The notes under the pieces are model-generated. The model was not told the origin of the DNA, ran no database searches, and saw only the letters and a program-made list of their open reading frames with translations. Shown here piece after piece: positions 1 to 12,029 of a stretch of DNA of 64,000 nt. This DNA comes from Cavia porcellus (lineage: Eukaryota > Chordata > Mammalia > Rodentia > Caviidae): contig NW_026947491.1 in the NCBI RefSeq assembly GCF_034190915.1, positions 25,422,101 to 25,486,100 on the forward strand, read 5' to 3'. Numbering within the stretch: the stretch's first letter is position 1; each line of letters begins with the position of its first letter. Both the position numbers and the translations under genes were made by a program.

Positions 1-3000
1 TGCTAGTGTGAACTCCCTTATCAATTAAATGGGTATTGTAATTGAGTAGAAATTTACAAAAATGAGCCAAATAAAAAAGGGAGGGGCTATTAGTTCTGAG
101 TTGCTGCAGCAAAGAAATCAGCCACTGACACAGGTGTTTTAGTAGAGGCTCCAAGGTCGGTGGGGCGGAGCATCCTACAGTGGGAACAGTGTCCTGTCAG
201 AGGCTGCTGAAAGCTGGCAAGCTAAGCAGCATGGGTGACTGGTTCAGGTGTATGGCTGGCTTTCTGTGGTTTGATGCTAAGTTGGCAGTAAGGACAAAAA
301 TTTGGGAAGCTGTCAGTCACTAATTAAATCCTAGCTCTCTGGGGCCAGCTGCTACAGGAATTATTGCTCATCTCCCTAGGCTGTCACGAGAGATGGCAAT
401 CTGGCTTCCTGCAAGTCTGACTCACAGTGGGCTGACTTCCTGAGCCATTGATAAGAGTTGGTTTCTTAAGCAGATTCCTTGAGATTTTGGGGTCAAAATT
501 CTATATTTTAATATTTTCATCATTATTATATGGTACATTAATAATCATTATTGTTATTCCCTTCATATATTCAGTCTTTCAGTTGCACCGATGAAAGATC
601 ATAGTGCACGCATGTAGTAGGCACTCAGTAAATAGAGGCACAGCCTCTACAAATATTTTACACCACTATCTGGCATATTTTTCTTAATGTCAGTGCTGGG
701 GATGGAATCAGAAATAGGCAGATGTAAAGATACCCAGATTATGGTGGTATAACATGACCCTGTTTTGTGGAATTACATCAAAGTTGGAGTGGGAGATCAA
801 TTATAGACAAAACACCTTTGAATCCCTTAGAAGAGTCTGAAGTTTCCCATTCCTTTCATGTCACTTTTAGGAATTTTCTAAATCCAGAAGAAACCCCAGG
901 GTTTCTAATAGGGCTGTAAAGTTATCCTGAGCTGAAGATGCTTTCCTCACGAGGCTATTAATGAGCTTAAAGCTACTTGCAGTCATTGAGAACTTTGCAG
1001 CGCTTCATGTGCACATTGCTGGTCACGCTTGCATGGCCAGCACCACTGCCCTGAGCATCTTGAATTTTGCTCTCTTCAATAATACTTCTTACCCAGTTTT
1101 ATAGTATGGGAGTGATTCACTGTACTCTACCAAGAGAAGTAAAGACTGTTCTGTAGTCACCTGAATATTTTATATTGTTATAGACAGACAGACAGATGCA
1201 TGCCAAATTTTGCCTTTGCCCCTGTGATACATAGATCCTTTTCCTGATTGGAGACAGACCCTAGAAGAGAGGCAAGCATCTTTCTTTGGGAATCCTTATA
1301 TCTTTCTCTTAACTTCACATTTTTACTATAGCTTAAGGTGGGATATATAGAAATCAAAAGGAAATAATTCTTTTTGATTGGCACATAAACAGAGGTGGTT
1401 GACCTAGATACAAGCATGGTAATAATCAATTGCATTGGTCTACAAATTCTGAAATGATAATTCAGGTCACAAACTAGATGATAGAGATTGGACTATAAAA
1501 CAGCAGACTTAGTACCAGATAAAATAAAGGTTCTGTCCCTATCCATGGTGCAAAAACCAGAAAGGGAATTTTATAGTTCCACTAAATGCTATGAAAATGT
1601 AAAATTGAGTAGCCTTATCTTGGCTTTATAAAAGAGAGTTTAAAATGGAGTTAATATACATTTAAATCACATACTCCCTGAAGAGAAAGAACAAAGTGCT
1701 TTTTTCTTTGTGAAAGCACAATTACAGCATTATGAATAGGAAGTTGTCCCAAATGCAGCTGATGGTCACACTTTCTGACAGCTTGTACTTTGTTTTACAA
1801 AACGTGTTATTTTTCTTCTCCTGTTGTAAAGCTACTACCCACAGCTTAATAAAAATATGAAGTGGTTTTCTCATATCTGTAAGCACCTTTTCTTAAAGAT
1901 AAATGCCTGAAATCTTAGTTGATTGTTTCCTAGAACTCATTATACCTTTTCAGAGAAAAACAAGTACAGTGTAGCTTACTGTTCTTCCGACCCAGGTCCT
2001 ACCGAGAAGCTTTCAATAGGGAGAGGACTGGCCTTCATTTAAAACTTAGCTCCTCCTATAGCCTAACTGAGTATCTCCAAGCAGTATATTTATATTTATT
2101 CAGAGGTTTCCTATCAAGTAGGCAATTTACTGGCACAGGTTATGATCAGTAACTCACATAAAGACATCAGGATTTCTAGCTGACCAAGTTATGTCAATTT
2201 GCATATAACTAACCTTTTCATTAGCTTTTTAAAAAAATATAACCGGCCACATGATCCAAGAACAATTACTGATGTGCAGCAATTACGAGGCTCCTGAAGT
2301 CTCACTACCAGTAGCAACTAGAACTATATGTTTTCTTCTGATCTACTCAATAAATGTCCAATCATTGACATTAACAAGTCGTGATAATCTACATATCTAC
2401 AAAAGAACACTGTGTTTTTATATATAAGCCACTATAAATCTTTTGGATGCAACTAGTAATTTGTGCAGGGATCTTGTAGAAGTTTTTCAGTGTTATCTCA
2501 AGAATCAATCCTGAATAAATGATGTTAAATCAGTCTCCTCTTCATCAAGGCCTTGTTAAAGATCTTTACACACACCAACTGTTTTCTTTCCAAATGGTTT
2601 CTTGGGTTGAGGAAAAGGTTGATATATAGATGTGTTGACCAGAAAATCAAAATCTCCAAATTCTAAATTTTGCTTTGAATTCATTTGAATAAATATCTTA
2701 ACCCATGTGAGTGGTAGAGGAAATGGCCATATCTTGAAAGAAGAAATTAGGAACTCTTAGCCTGCCAGAGTCATACAATAGGCTTATTAATTCCTAATAT
2801 GATGTCTAGTATCTCTGCATTCAGTTATACTGTCTTTTCCTAAATTTTGTAAATAGCCATTTATTTCAGCTTTTAGTGCTATGAAGCAAGAACACAGAGG
2901 AAAGGTAACGTTTAAAAGCTTTTTATTCACTTGAAAAAAAGTCTGTCTTCCATCTTGCCCCATACATGCGTTATTATGGGTGACATGTATAATCTCTGAT

Positions 3001-4749
3001 GTTTATGGTATTTACTAGAAAGTTCTGTCTATCAGAATGGCCCTAGCACAGCTGGAGACCATGAAGGTAAGACGGGGCTCTGTCTGGATTGGAACCATGT
3101 TGTGCCGCTTCCTGCATTAGCTGTCTTTTACCATTACTAGAGTGTGAATTCTCAGCTCGGGGTAGCAGCCAGTGTGGCTGTCCATAACCGCGCCTACAGA
3201 ATATCCTGCTGTGCTTCTTTTCTGTAATAAACTTTCATTTTGTTTTCTTTTAAGAAAAAAGAAAAAAATATGAATTCTCATGCAAAATTTTATGTACCAC
3301 TTTCAATAAAATAAATCATAGGGAAAGCTTAAGTTTGCTTTCAGGATGTGAGGTTTGATCTAGGATCAGAAAGGACCCCATCAAATTCTCTCCACCAGTA
3401 TTTTTTTACCATTTACATCTCAATTAGTGGGAATACCCATTAAAATACAAGTCTCTGTGCCCTACCTCAGCAGTTTAAAATCAGAATCTCAGAAAATGGG
3501 CTCTAGATAGCATTTTCTAAATAAGTTTTCCAAGAGACTCAAATGCCCATTAGCACTGGTGAACCGTGACTTGACTTGACTTTTGGTATCTTCAGTACTC
3601 TCTGGTTCATTGTGTCAGTGATATTTATCAGGCTGTTTTACATTGCATAGTACTGTGCTATGAAGTAAGCATGTGAGGACAGATTCAGTATAAAACACAA
3701 AATCTCTTTTAAGTGTTTGACTACTTAATCCTGTTTAGCAGAACATGTGCTCAGTATTTATTAACTCATAACCACCTGCATTTGGACTCAGCATCCAAGT
3801 GGCATCAGTATTCAGGACACGTAACATTCTGAATAAGAACTTATCCTTCTGTTCTGCTTAGACCACTTGGAGCTGTCATCCCTCCTGGCCATTTATTTAT
3901 TTGATTACTAAAAACACTCTGTGAGGTGAGCAGAATGTTATTTACTAGAAGGGACACTTCAGTCTCAAGGCTGTTGGGATTGATAGAGTTACATGACCAC
4001 TGAGCAACAGATTGGATTTAGTGCTCAGGTATTCTAATTCCTAGACCAGCATTCTAATTACACTGTACTCTACCTCAATTTATTTTGTTACTTAAGCTGA
4101 GGTAATCTAGAAATAGAAAATTGAAGGGTGACAAAATAATTTCAATAATGAATAATTCAGTTGAAAACCAAAGAAACAGTTGAACATTAAGTAAAACTTC
4201 CTTCCTGCAATAAGTACTTTACCAACCTATCGAGTAAGATTTCTGTTCGTTAAACATGCAAGAGAATTCTCAAATACTGTGACTATGTTTAGAGAGTAAA
4301 ATCTAGTTGGGCTACTGAAGTAAATTTGGAAGGAAATCCAGCATTTTTGGAGAGTCCTGAAATCATTCTTCTCACAGAACAAAATTGACAGAGTAGCAGT
4401 TGCTGCCACTGACTTGGAAAACCTAAATGCAGCAGAAGTGGCAGCAATTAGCTGCTAAAGTCAGGCTGAGTTGGTTGCCGTGTTGGCAAGAGGAGTCAAA
4501 GCTTGCATTGTAAACCAGAGCTTCAGCCCTGGGTATATTCTCAGACGTAAGCACTTCACAGATCCAGATCCTCTTGAATGAAGAGACTAGGTTCCCTTGA
4601 GGAGGAAATCTGATATATCGCACAAAATTCATATCATTCATCATCTGCCTTTCCCCAAAGGGATGTACAATTTAGTTCTTGTATCAGTGTAAATATGCAC
4701 TGGGGAAAATGAAATAAGCAATTTGAGGGATAATTGGACACAAGCTCTC
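1..4749. other. Upstream or intron 1 sequence, no gene recognised
   Basis: AT-rich unique-looking sequence with only short open frames. An AATAAA near 3225 followed by an A/G-rich run at about 3255-3270 hints at an old retrocopy end, but no protein similarity was recognised. Confidence 0.4.
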
Positions 4750-7080
4750 AACTGACATTGATTCTGGGCCTGAAGCATCGTGTAGTTCTCTGATCACATG
4801 GGTTTGTGGAGGTGATGAGAGGCATTTTAGTCCAGGTCCTAATTACAATGCTTTGGCCGGGTCCCCAAGCCCATCCTACAGTCATCTCCCTGGTTCCAGA
4901 ATGCATAACTGGAGCAGACATCCTCAACAACTGGCAGAATCTCCATATTAGTTCCTCCATCCGTGAAATGAGGACTGTTATGGGAAGGACCAGGCAAAAG
5001 ATACTAGAACTGCCTGTCTTGGGAAATGGCAGTATCATATTCCTGCCAAGACTGCAGACATCAGTGCCATCGTCAGAGGCTTGAAGGATCCAAGGACGGT
5101 CGTTCCCACCACATCCCTACTTATTTTGCCTATATGACCCATATTTTAGAAAATGATGGTGGAGTCTTAGACTTAACGGGTTGTGAACCTAACTGCAGCT
5201 GCAGTACCATACGTTGTTCCTCATGTGATCAAATTAACATCCCCTGGTGCCTAGTATGACCCTGTAATTTTCTGCATCCGTGTTAATAAAGCTCACCAGG
5301 GGCAATGTGCTTGCCACTAACAAGGCCAGAAGGACACCTTCAATGCCTTGTCTCACAGTTAAATCAGCTTTGTAGCCCTATAGCATGGTTTAATTTGCAT
5401 GCATCTTAATTGCTTGTCCCTTCTACAAGGTCTCACACTTGTGCATTTCTTCATGACACTGAATGGACCTAATAAGCAAATAGTGGAAACCATTCTGGAC
5501 TTATTAGTAAGACTTTTGCATGCTGGCGAGTGAGAGATAAATCTGACAAGAAAAATCAATGGCTTCCTATTTCTGTTAAGATTCTAGGGGTCGGGGCTGG
5601 GGATTTACCTCAGCAGAATAAGCACCTGCCTGCAAGCAGGCAGTCATGAGTTCGATCCCTGGTACCGATAAAAAAAGAAAAAGACAAAAAAAAAAAAAAA
5701 AAAAAGATTCTAGGGGTCTAGTGGTGTGGGGAGGTCAAAAGGGTCCTGATCTAAAGGAGTTGTATTTTGGGGGAGCAAGGCCCTGTGGTCATCTGCAGGC
5801 AATTACTCCCCTTTAAGGAAACAACTCTTGGCCTTCTCCTGTGACTTGAAAGATACTGAGTTCTTAATCCTGGGCTACCAAGGTACCATGATCCAAGCTG
5901 CCCTGAGCATTATCTGAGTCACTATGCTGAAAAGTGGGGTACGCTCATTGCAGTGCCACATTGGCAGATGGAAGCATCACATATATGATTGGGTTCAAAC
6001 GGGTTCTGGAGGCATGAGCAAGTTATATAAAAGTAGCCCCCTTGTCCACAGTCCCACATCTGTTCCACCGTCTTCTCCGTCCCAGCCTGCACTCTTGGCT
6101 TCATGGGCAGCTCCTTATGATCAGTTGACAGACAAATAAAAGATTTGGGCCTCGATAACAGACAGTTCTGCATTTTGTGTAGGAACCACCCAGAAGCTGG
6201 CCGCTGCAGCAATATAGCCCTTTCCTGAAACATCCCAAGAGGGCAGTATAAAGGGAAGTCTACCCATCCAGCACCATGGGCTAACCTTAGAACACATGAT
6301 CATTCATTTTGCTTGGAAGAAATGGCTGTTGATTTGGCTAGAGATCATGAACTTGGAAGGAATATAAATGGAAAATTAGTGACAGGGACATTTTATAAAG
6401 ATGTATGTAGCTAGACTTGCCTAAATTAAAAATACAAATATATGTGTTTTATATAATTGTTTGCCAAAGGATGACTTTAATAAAGAACCTCTCTTTCCAG
6501 CCACTAATCAGTGCCCAGCAGGCTCAAGAACAAGGTGGCAATAAAGACGGGTAGACATTTTCATTCATTCAGCAACATGGACTTTCACACCAAGGTCATT
6601 CCAGTCAGCATTCCAAACTGAGTCTGCTAACACCATTCCTCACAATCATTTGGGTACTTGGCACCAGGTTGACTCTACTGGACAACTTCACTGTGATAGG
6701 GAGTGTTCTTGTTTGAATGCACAATTATTCTGAGCAGCAGTTTCTTTTCCCACTTATAACACTTCTGCCAAAAACACCATCCATGAAATGATAGAATACA
6801 TTATGCACCATCATAGCATTGCAACAGTGTTGCTTCTGATCAGGAACCCATTTCACAAGTGAGAAGTGGGTCCATACTCATTAAATTCACAGGTCCTGCC
6901 ATGTTCTCTCCCATTATGAAGTAGCTGGCTTGCTAGAAAGATGGAAGGGGTCAATTCCGGATGCCCTCAATGATCAGGATTAAACAGTGTTGCTTGATCT
7001 CAAAATCAACTGCAAACGTCCTTTGTTTGATTCTCAGGATGACATTTTCCCAGAGAGTGAATGACAGCGTGTAGGGGAGC
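4750..7080 (+). pseudogene. Decayed endogenous retrovirus pol (class I, gammaretrovirus-like): protease/RT, RNase H and integrase remnants
   Basis: Short stretches in shifting frames resemble ERV pol in the expected order. Protease-to-RT junction-like sequence lies around 4860-5140, RT-like sequence around 5150-5560, RNase H-like sequence around 6140-6245 and integrase-like sequence around 6650-6960. Many stops and frameshifts break every domain, and the longest open stretch is about 100 codons. A later ID-like SINE has inserted at 5593-5703. I did not find flanking LTRs, gag or env. Family assignment is by memory of ERV pol sequences and is an inference. The remnant cannot encode a working protein. 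Confidence 0.65.
5593..5703 (+). mobile_element. ID-like tRNA-derived SINE, full length, copy 1
   Basis: Begins GGGGCTGGGGATTT. It contains a pol III A-box region and a B box (GTTCGATCC), then a tail starting GGTACCGATAAAAAA followed by A-rich sequence. It is flanked by an exact 15 bp target-site duplication at 5578-5592 and 5704-5718. It sits inside the ERV pol remnant, so it is younger than that remnant. Confidence 0.93.
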
Positions 7081-7249
7081 ACAGGTTGTCACTTGTCTAC
7101 AAGCCTTTCAGTGTGAGAGGATACTTTTCTAGGCCTTCCTAGCTGAGAAATGTCTTAAGAGAAAACTGAAGGCATGAGGATAACTGAGGCCACAAAGCTG
7201 CTGGAATGCAGAACTGCTAAAAGGGCAAATATGGCCACGTCTGACTCCA

Positions 7250-8300
7250 TGCTTCTGCTCTCCTTTTATATATTCTAATCAATCAAAATGAACTCTATGC
7301 CCCACCTGAATGGGTCCATTAGTTCAAATACCATGAAGAAATTAACAGACCAGAAGCCAGATTTTAGCATCAACCACCAGATGACTATGACTGACAAAGG
7401 AAAGAACTTTTGAAGAGTAAGTTTGAGAAGACGTTTCCAGATGTTTCAAATTATTCATCAGTTTACTACTGACCTTGAAGCTATTCTAATGGTCACAAAA
7501 GATGTCATTTAAGAATTTGCTGGTGATGGTGTCAAGTAACAGGAACTGAGGAGCACACCCAGAAGAGAAAATGCTGCTAGAATGACTAAAAAGACGTATG
7601 TGGAATCATACTTTTGGGTTTAAAACAGTCCAAACAAGGAAATTTAGACAGTGATGTTAGGTATTTGATAGCAGTTGACAGAAGAGGCGGCTAATTGGTA
7701 GCCAAAGAGACTATTAAACTCACTTAAGAGTTCTTCCTTTCAGCCGAGGATACAGCTTTTGGCCTTGACCTCAGTGGAGATCCTACTATAGGACAAGTGA
7801 AAGACTTCTTGGAACCACTTTTAGAAGTGAAAACAGCAGGCCTAAAGTTGGCATTGCTCCTTTCAGAGGTCCCAGATCAAAAAGAAGAAACCAAGATGTT
7901 CCTGGATCTCCTTCCTGACAGAATCAGGCATAGAATATTTTCAACTCCTCTGAGAGAGGATCCCTGGCTCTGGTGAACTATGAGGCAGCATCAGATCTCA
8001 CTGGAAACCTGTTTGACTTCAAGCATCAAACATCAGATGGTTCCGTCTTGTGACCAGCATCACTTAAGATTCTGGTACAGCATTTCTCATCCATCTGTGA
8101 TCTATACTGATGATAAGGGTGTTTTTCAAGAAATATGCCTTCCTCAAGAGTACCAGCTAGCAGCAGAAACATTTAAATTGCCCAGTTCTCAGGTGTGGGA
8201 TCTGTCTTATGAGTCCATCAACTACATTTTTACTTCTGACAGCACCAGATCTGAATGGAGGAAGAAGAGCAATCATCTTTAAACTGTAGTAAGGTGAACT
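7250..8300 (+). pseudogene. ADAL: Processed pseudogene of ADAL (adenosine deaminase-like, N6-methyl-AMP deaminase)
   Basis: The parent enzyme hydrolyses N6-methylated AMP to IMP in the cytosol. This copy is intronless. It starts with a stretch like the family's metal-binding HAHLNGSI motif near 7299-7325 and continues to a 100-codon open segment (7980-8282). That segment reads DQHHLRFWYSISHPSVIYTD and ends YESINYIFTSDSTRSEWRKK, closely following the C-terminus of human ADAL. Frameshifts and stops lie between about 7400 and 7970, for example TGA near 7410, and the HG active-site region near 7926 is disrupted. A tail and target-site duplications were not clear. It lies next to the ERV remnant. 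Non-functional as protein. Confidence 0.85.
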
Positions 8301-8982
8301 ACTATTGAGTGTATATGTTGCAAGGTCTTCCTGCCATGTCCTTCTCAATAAACCATCTACCACTGCCTTTGGAACACCGCAGCCAGGTTCTACACTGTCC
8401 TCATGGCAGGTGCTCAGAAAATACCTGTTAAACCGACCAGCAGGCCTTGAGGTCTTACATGGTTTTACTTCTCTGCTGCTCGCTGGGTTCCCCATTCCAC
8501 TAGAGATTTTTTTAACTTGGGGATCATTCCTCCTTAGTGATCATAAAATGGCAGGGAAATCAGCAATTTCTTATCAGGAAATTCTAATTATTAGTTTAAG
8601 GTAAGGAGAAAGGGCAAAACAGATCACTACAAAGATCTTTAAACCTGCTAGGTTTTCGTAACAGCTCTGTACTTTTTATGTTTATGTTCTAAGGAGCAAA
8701 GCAACCAAAGTACATTTTGGTACCTAATGAATTCTAACCATTTAGAAGTGATCTCAGTTTGGCCCTTGAGCCAAAGTGGCCATACTATATGTGTGAGTTG
8801 ATGTAAGCCTATACCCATGGTGCATAATGGGGTCACATGAGATCCAAATACCCTATTAACTATCATGATGCCATTATTAGAAGGATCTTTTGCGATGATG
8901 AAAAGTGAGAACTGCGTAGAAATTCCAACAGCGTTAGAGGGAAATAAAACTAAGTTCTAGAAGCTGATTTAAAAATGGAAGT

Positions 8983-9190
8983 GAGTAGCACATGGCTGGA
9001 ATCCCAGCTTCTCAAGAGACTGGGGCAGGAGGATCACAAGTTCAAAGCAAGCCTGGCAAAGTAGTAAGACCCTGTCTCAAAATTAAAAATTGAAAAAGGG
9101 CTTGGAATGTAACTCAGTGGTGGAGCACTTCCCTGCTATATGAGAGGCCTTGGGTTTAATCCCAGTACCACACACACCAAAAAAAAAAAT
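8983..9190 (+). mobile_element. Composite B1 + ID-like SINE
   Basis: The left half is B1-like (tcccagcttctcaagagact, gaggatcac, then agcctggcaa). It is followed by an ID-like right half (aatgtaactcagtggtggag, ttgggtttaatcccagtacc) and an A-rich tail. The composite type is known from several non-murid rodents. Confidence 0.8.
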
Positions 9191-9471
9191 GGAATAAGAC
9201 TTAATAACATGGATGTGTATATGACAATATTCAGTGAAAAAAAGTGTGGTTACAAAGAAATTTATGGTTGTTTATTTTAATATATACCAAAGCTAGTAAG
9301 ATGGGTGATTTTAATTTATTAGTTTCGTTTTCACATTATAAAAGCCATGCTAGCCTTAAGTAGGTTGGGAAGGTGAGTTTCCTGTTTGGAGTTTCCAGAA
9401 TTTAAAATATGTGGATTCACTGATGAAAAGAATTTATGACAAATTAAAGCTTCCATAAAATTTGATGAAAT

Positions 9472-9583
9472 GCCAAGACATGGTACTACATGCTTGTAAT
9501 CCAGCACTTGGGAAGTTGAGGCAGGAGGACCACCTCAAGTTTGATGCCAGCCTGAGCTATATAGTGAGCCCCTACCTCAAAAA
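9472..9583 (+). mobile_element. B1-like SINE
   Basis: 7SL-derived core (tgtaatccagcacttgggaa, aggcaggaggacc, gccagcctgagc) with an A-rich end. Near-exact target-site duplication aat(t)tgatgaaat at 9459-9471 and 9584-9595. Confidence 0.85.
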
Positions 9584-10145
9584 AATTGATGAAATATTAA
9601 GTGTTTTCTCCCAAAAGATTGTAATAAGAAAAATGGTATTTGCGCACTGCTCTTGAGTACTGAGCTAGTACTCTTGGCTAGGGTGATAAGGCTAGAAAAT
9701 ATTAAAAGGAGAGAAGATTAGAAAAGAAGACAATGTGGCTCTGTTCACAGGTACATGATGATTTAAGCAGAAAGTTCTAAGTAATCAACAAAAAGAACTA
9801 AAAAGTGAATTAGCAAAATCACAGGATTCAGGATCAGTATACAAAAATCTATTGAAAAAGCTGATACAAAGCAGGAGCAGAAAAAGTACAAGGGGAAGCT
9901 ACAATGCCTTTGTTGGATCAGAAAAGAATGAAGTGCACAAAGGATAGAAGAACACGAGCTAATTTGAGGTGGCTGTGACAGATAAGTTGAGCATCACAGT
10001 AAGTCAAAGCAGTAGGTTTTTAACTCATTAAAATTAGAATCCATGAGAGCATACTAATAAAAGTAAGTAAGAGATAAGGTTGTGCTTTTCCTTACAGTAA
10101 ACTAACCTGTATTATAAGACAAAGGATTTAGAATATCTAACACAT

Positions 10146-10309
10146 AGCCAGGTATGGTGGTGCCTATAGTCCTTTCACTCTGGAAGGCTGAGGCAGGAGG
10201 ATCACAAGCTCAAATCCAGCCTGGACAACTTAGCAACTTAGGAAGTCCCCATCTTAAAATAGGGGCTGCCCTGAATTTAATCCCTAGTACTGCAAAAAGG
10301 AAAAAAGAA
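10146..10309 (+). mobile_element. Composite B1 + ID-like SINE
   Basis: B1 half (agccaggtatggtggtgcc, aggctgaggcaggaggatca) followed by a short ID-like half ending tttaatccctagtactgc and an A-rich tail. Confidence 0.75.
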
Positions 10310-10631
10310 AGTCTAATGAGTGTTAAACTAGTGAATGAAAGCTTAATAAGGGACAATACTGTATTTTTTAAAAGTATTCTTCATGTGTTATTAATTATAA
10401 AGGGGGAAATTACAATTACAGTGAAGAAATCATGTTCATGTATCATAGTTAGGGAACAAAGTCGACATCAATCTTGGGACAGTCATGTGCCTTCTGATAT
10501 GATTCAAGAGAGAGACAACCTCCTTTTGTTGAATCGATGTCAAAAATGCAGTCATAGTGAGCACAGTGGCATACACCTGTGTGTAATACATGTACATACA
10601 TACTAGTGTAATACTCTTTAAAAATGTAAAG

Positions 10632-10773
10632 GAGCTGGTTGCAGTGGTGCACAACTGTAGGAGACTGCGGTAAGAAGATTCCAAGTTTGAGACCAGCCTG
10701 AGGTGAGAAAGTAGCTCATTTATAAGATTGTATGCATGCAACCCTGGGCTCTATTACCAGTACTGAAAAAAAA
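10632..10773 (+). mobile_element. Diverged composite B1/ID-like SINE
   Basis: Contains ggttgcagtggtgcacaact, tttgagaccagcctgag and then attaccagtactg with an A-run. A further short B1 fragment (gagcacagtggcatacacct) lies just upstream at about 10558. Confidence 0.6.
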
Positions 10774-10969
10774 GTGTTGGTCAAGAAAAACAGGATAAAA
10801 TTGAATAGATATAGTATTGTATTAATATTAAATTTCCTCACTTTGATGATTTTACTGAGGTTGTTGAAAAGAATGTCCTTGTTCCTTAAGAAATACACAA
10901 CTAAAGTATTTAGGAGAAAAGGGTATTGTGTTTCCAACTAAAATGATTTTTAAAAAATACAGAGAAAGA

Positions 10970-10975
10970 GATAGA

Positions 10976-11010
<35 letters not shown>
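10970..11010 (+). repeat. (GATA)n(GACA)n microsatellite
   Basis: About six GATA units followed by about four GACA units, immediately before a B1-like SINE. Confidence 0.95.
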
Positions 11011-11113
11011 GCCCAGCAGTGCACTCTTGTAATCCCAACACTTGGGAAGCTGAGGAAGAAGGATCACTACAAGTTCAAGATCTTATCTCAAAAACCCAAA
11101 AAGAAAAGAAAAA
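11011..11113 (+). mobile_element. B1-like SINE
   Basis: Contains cagcagtgcactcttgtaat, cccaacacttgggaagctga and ggatcactacaagttcaag, with an A-rich end. It begins exactly where a GATA/GACA array ends. Confidence 0.75.
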
Positions 11114-11114
11114 A

Positions 11115-11177
11115 GTGTGTGTGTGTGTGTGTATACTGTGTGTGTATATATGCAAATATATACACACATATATATAA
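11115..11177 (+). repeat. (GT)n/(TA)n microsatellite
   Basis: An uninterrupted GT run at 11115-11133, then imperfect TG/TA repeats. It grew from the tail end of a B1-like SINE. Confidence 0.9.
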
Positions 11178-11610
11178 AACTGAAAATCAAGTGAACTAAC
11201 TAGTGAAACTAGACATACAGGAATTCCTTGTTAAAAATCCAAAGTTCCTTTGGAACTTTTTCTGTACATTTAAAATTTCATCAATATAAAAAGTTACAAA
11301 CAAAAACTATATATATGATGTTTGGAATATGTCTTTTGTAACTTTCCTGGTTTCTTTCAGTGATCTCACATTTTGAAAAATATTCCTACCTTCTATTCAT
11401 ACTATTAGATAAATGCATCCCCTTTTAATCATCAAAGCCCCATCTCCCCACTGTTGTTGCTACTTCCATTCTGTTGTTTTGTTTTTGAAGTTAACACTGA
11501 GTTTTTATTGGAAATAAAGAGAATCCATGAGAGGATTCCAAAAAGTAGAATTTCCCTTGTTTTCCCTGTTGCTAAAAACTTACATAACTTGTGTCTTCTT
11601 TGTATAACAG

Positions 11611-11885
11611 GTGAACCCAGAAACCAAGAGTTGTGGGACCAAGTAAAATGCAGCTTAATTCTGCCTACACTAACTAGTTCCACATCAGGACCACCGAGTT
11701 CACTGGAACTTGACCCTGATCTGTTAAATGCCACTTTCTTACCTGTTAAAAATCCTCAAATGTGAACTTTGGGCAACCAGAGATTTGTGTGATCTAAGAA
11801 ACATCAAAAGTACTTGGTAGAATATAGACCTTACTGTAGAATGAAATGAATGTCCTTTACTGTGTTTAGGGAAGATGTCAATAAA
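11611..11885 (+). other. Unassigned possible terminal exon or retrocopy end with poly(A) signal
   Basis: A good splice-acceptor sequence (tcttctttgtataacag) ends at 11610. It is followed by an open frame of about 50 codons, EPRNQELWDQVKCSLILP through FLPVKNPQM, stopping at 11765. AATAAA follows at 11880-11885, 11 bases before an A/GA-rich microsatellite. I do not recognise the peptide. It could be a last exon of an unannotated or alternative transcript, or the 3' end of an old retrocopy whose poly(A) tail seeded the microsatellite. Confidence 0.25.
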
Positions 11886-11896
11886 ACATGTAAAAT

Positions 11897-11899
11897 AGA

Positions 11900-11962
<63 letters not shown>

Positions 11963-12029
11963 AAGAAAAGGAAAGGAAAGGAAAGGAAGGAAGAAAAAAA
12001 GGGAAAGAAAGAGATAGAGAGATGGATGG
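11897..12029 (+). repeat. (GAAA)n(GA)n(GGAAA)n purine tract
   Basis: About 130 bases of almost pure purines on the + strand: GAAA, then GA, then GAAA and GGAAA units. Confidence 0.95.

Noticed and set aside
3030..3270. Possible retrocopy end (AATAAA near 3225 then A/G-rich run; ATG at about 3038 followed by a gtaag donor-like motif)
   Set aside because: No recognisable protein and no clear target-site duplication; too weak to call.
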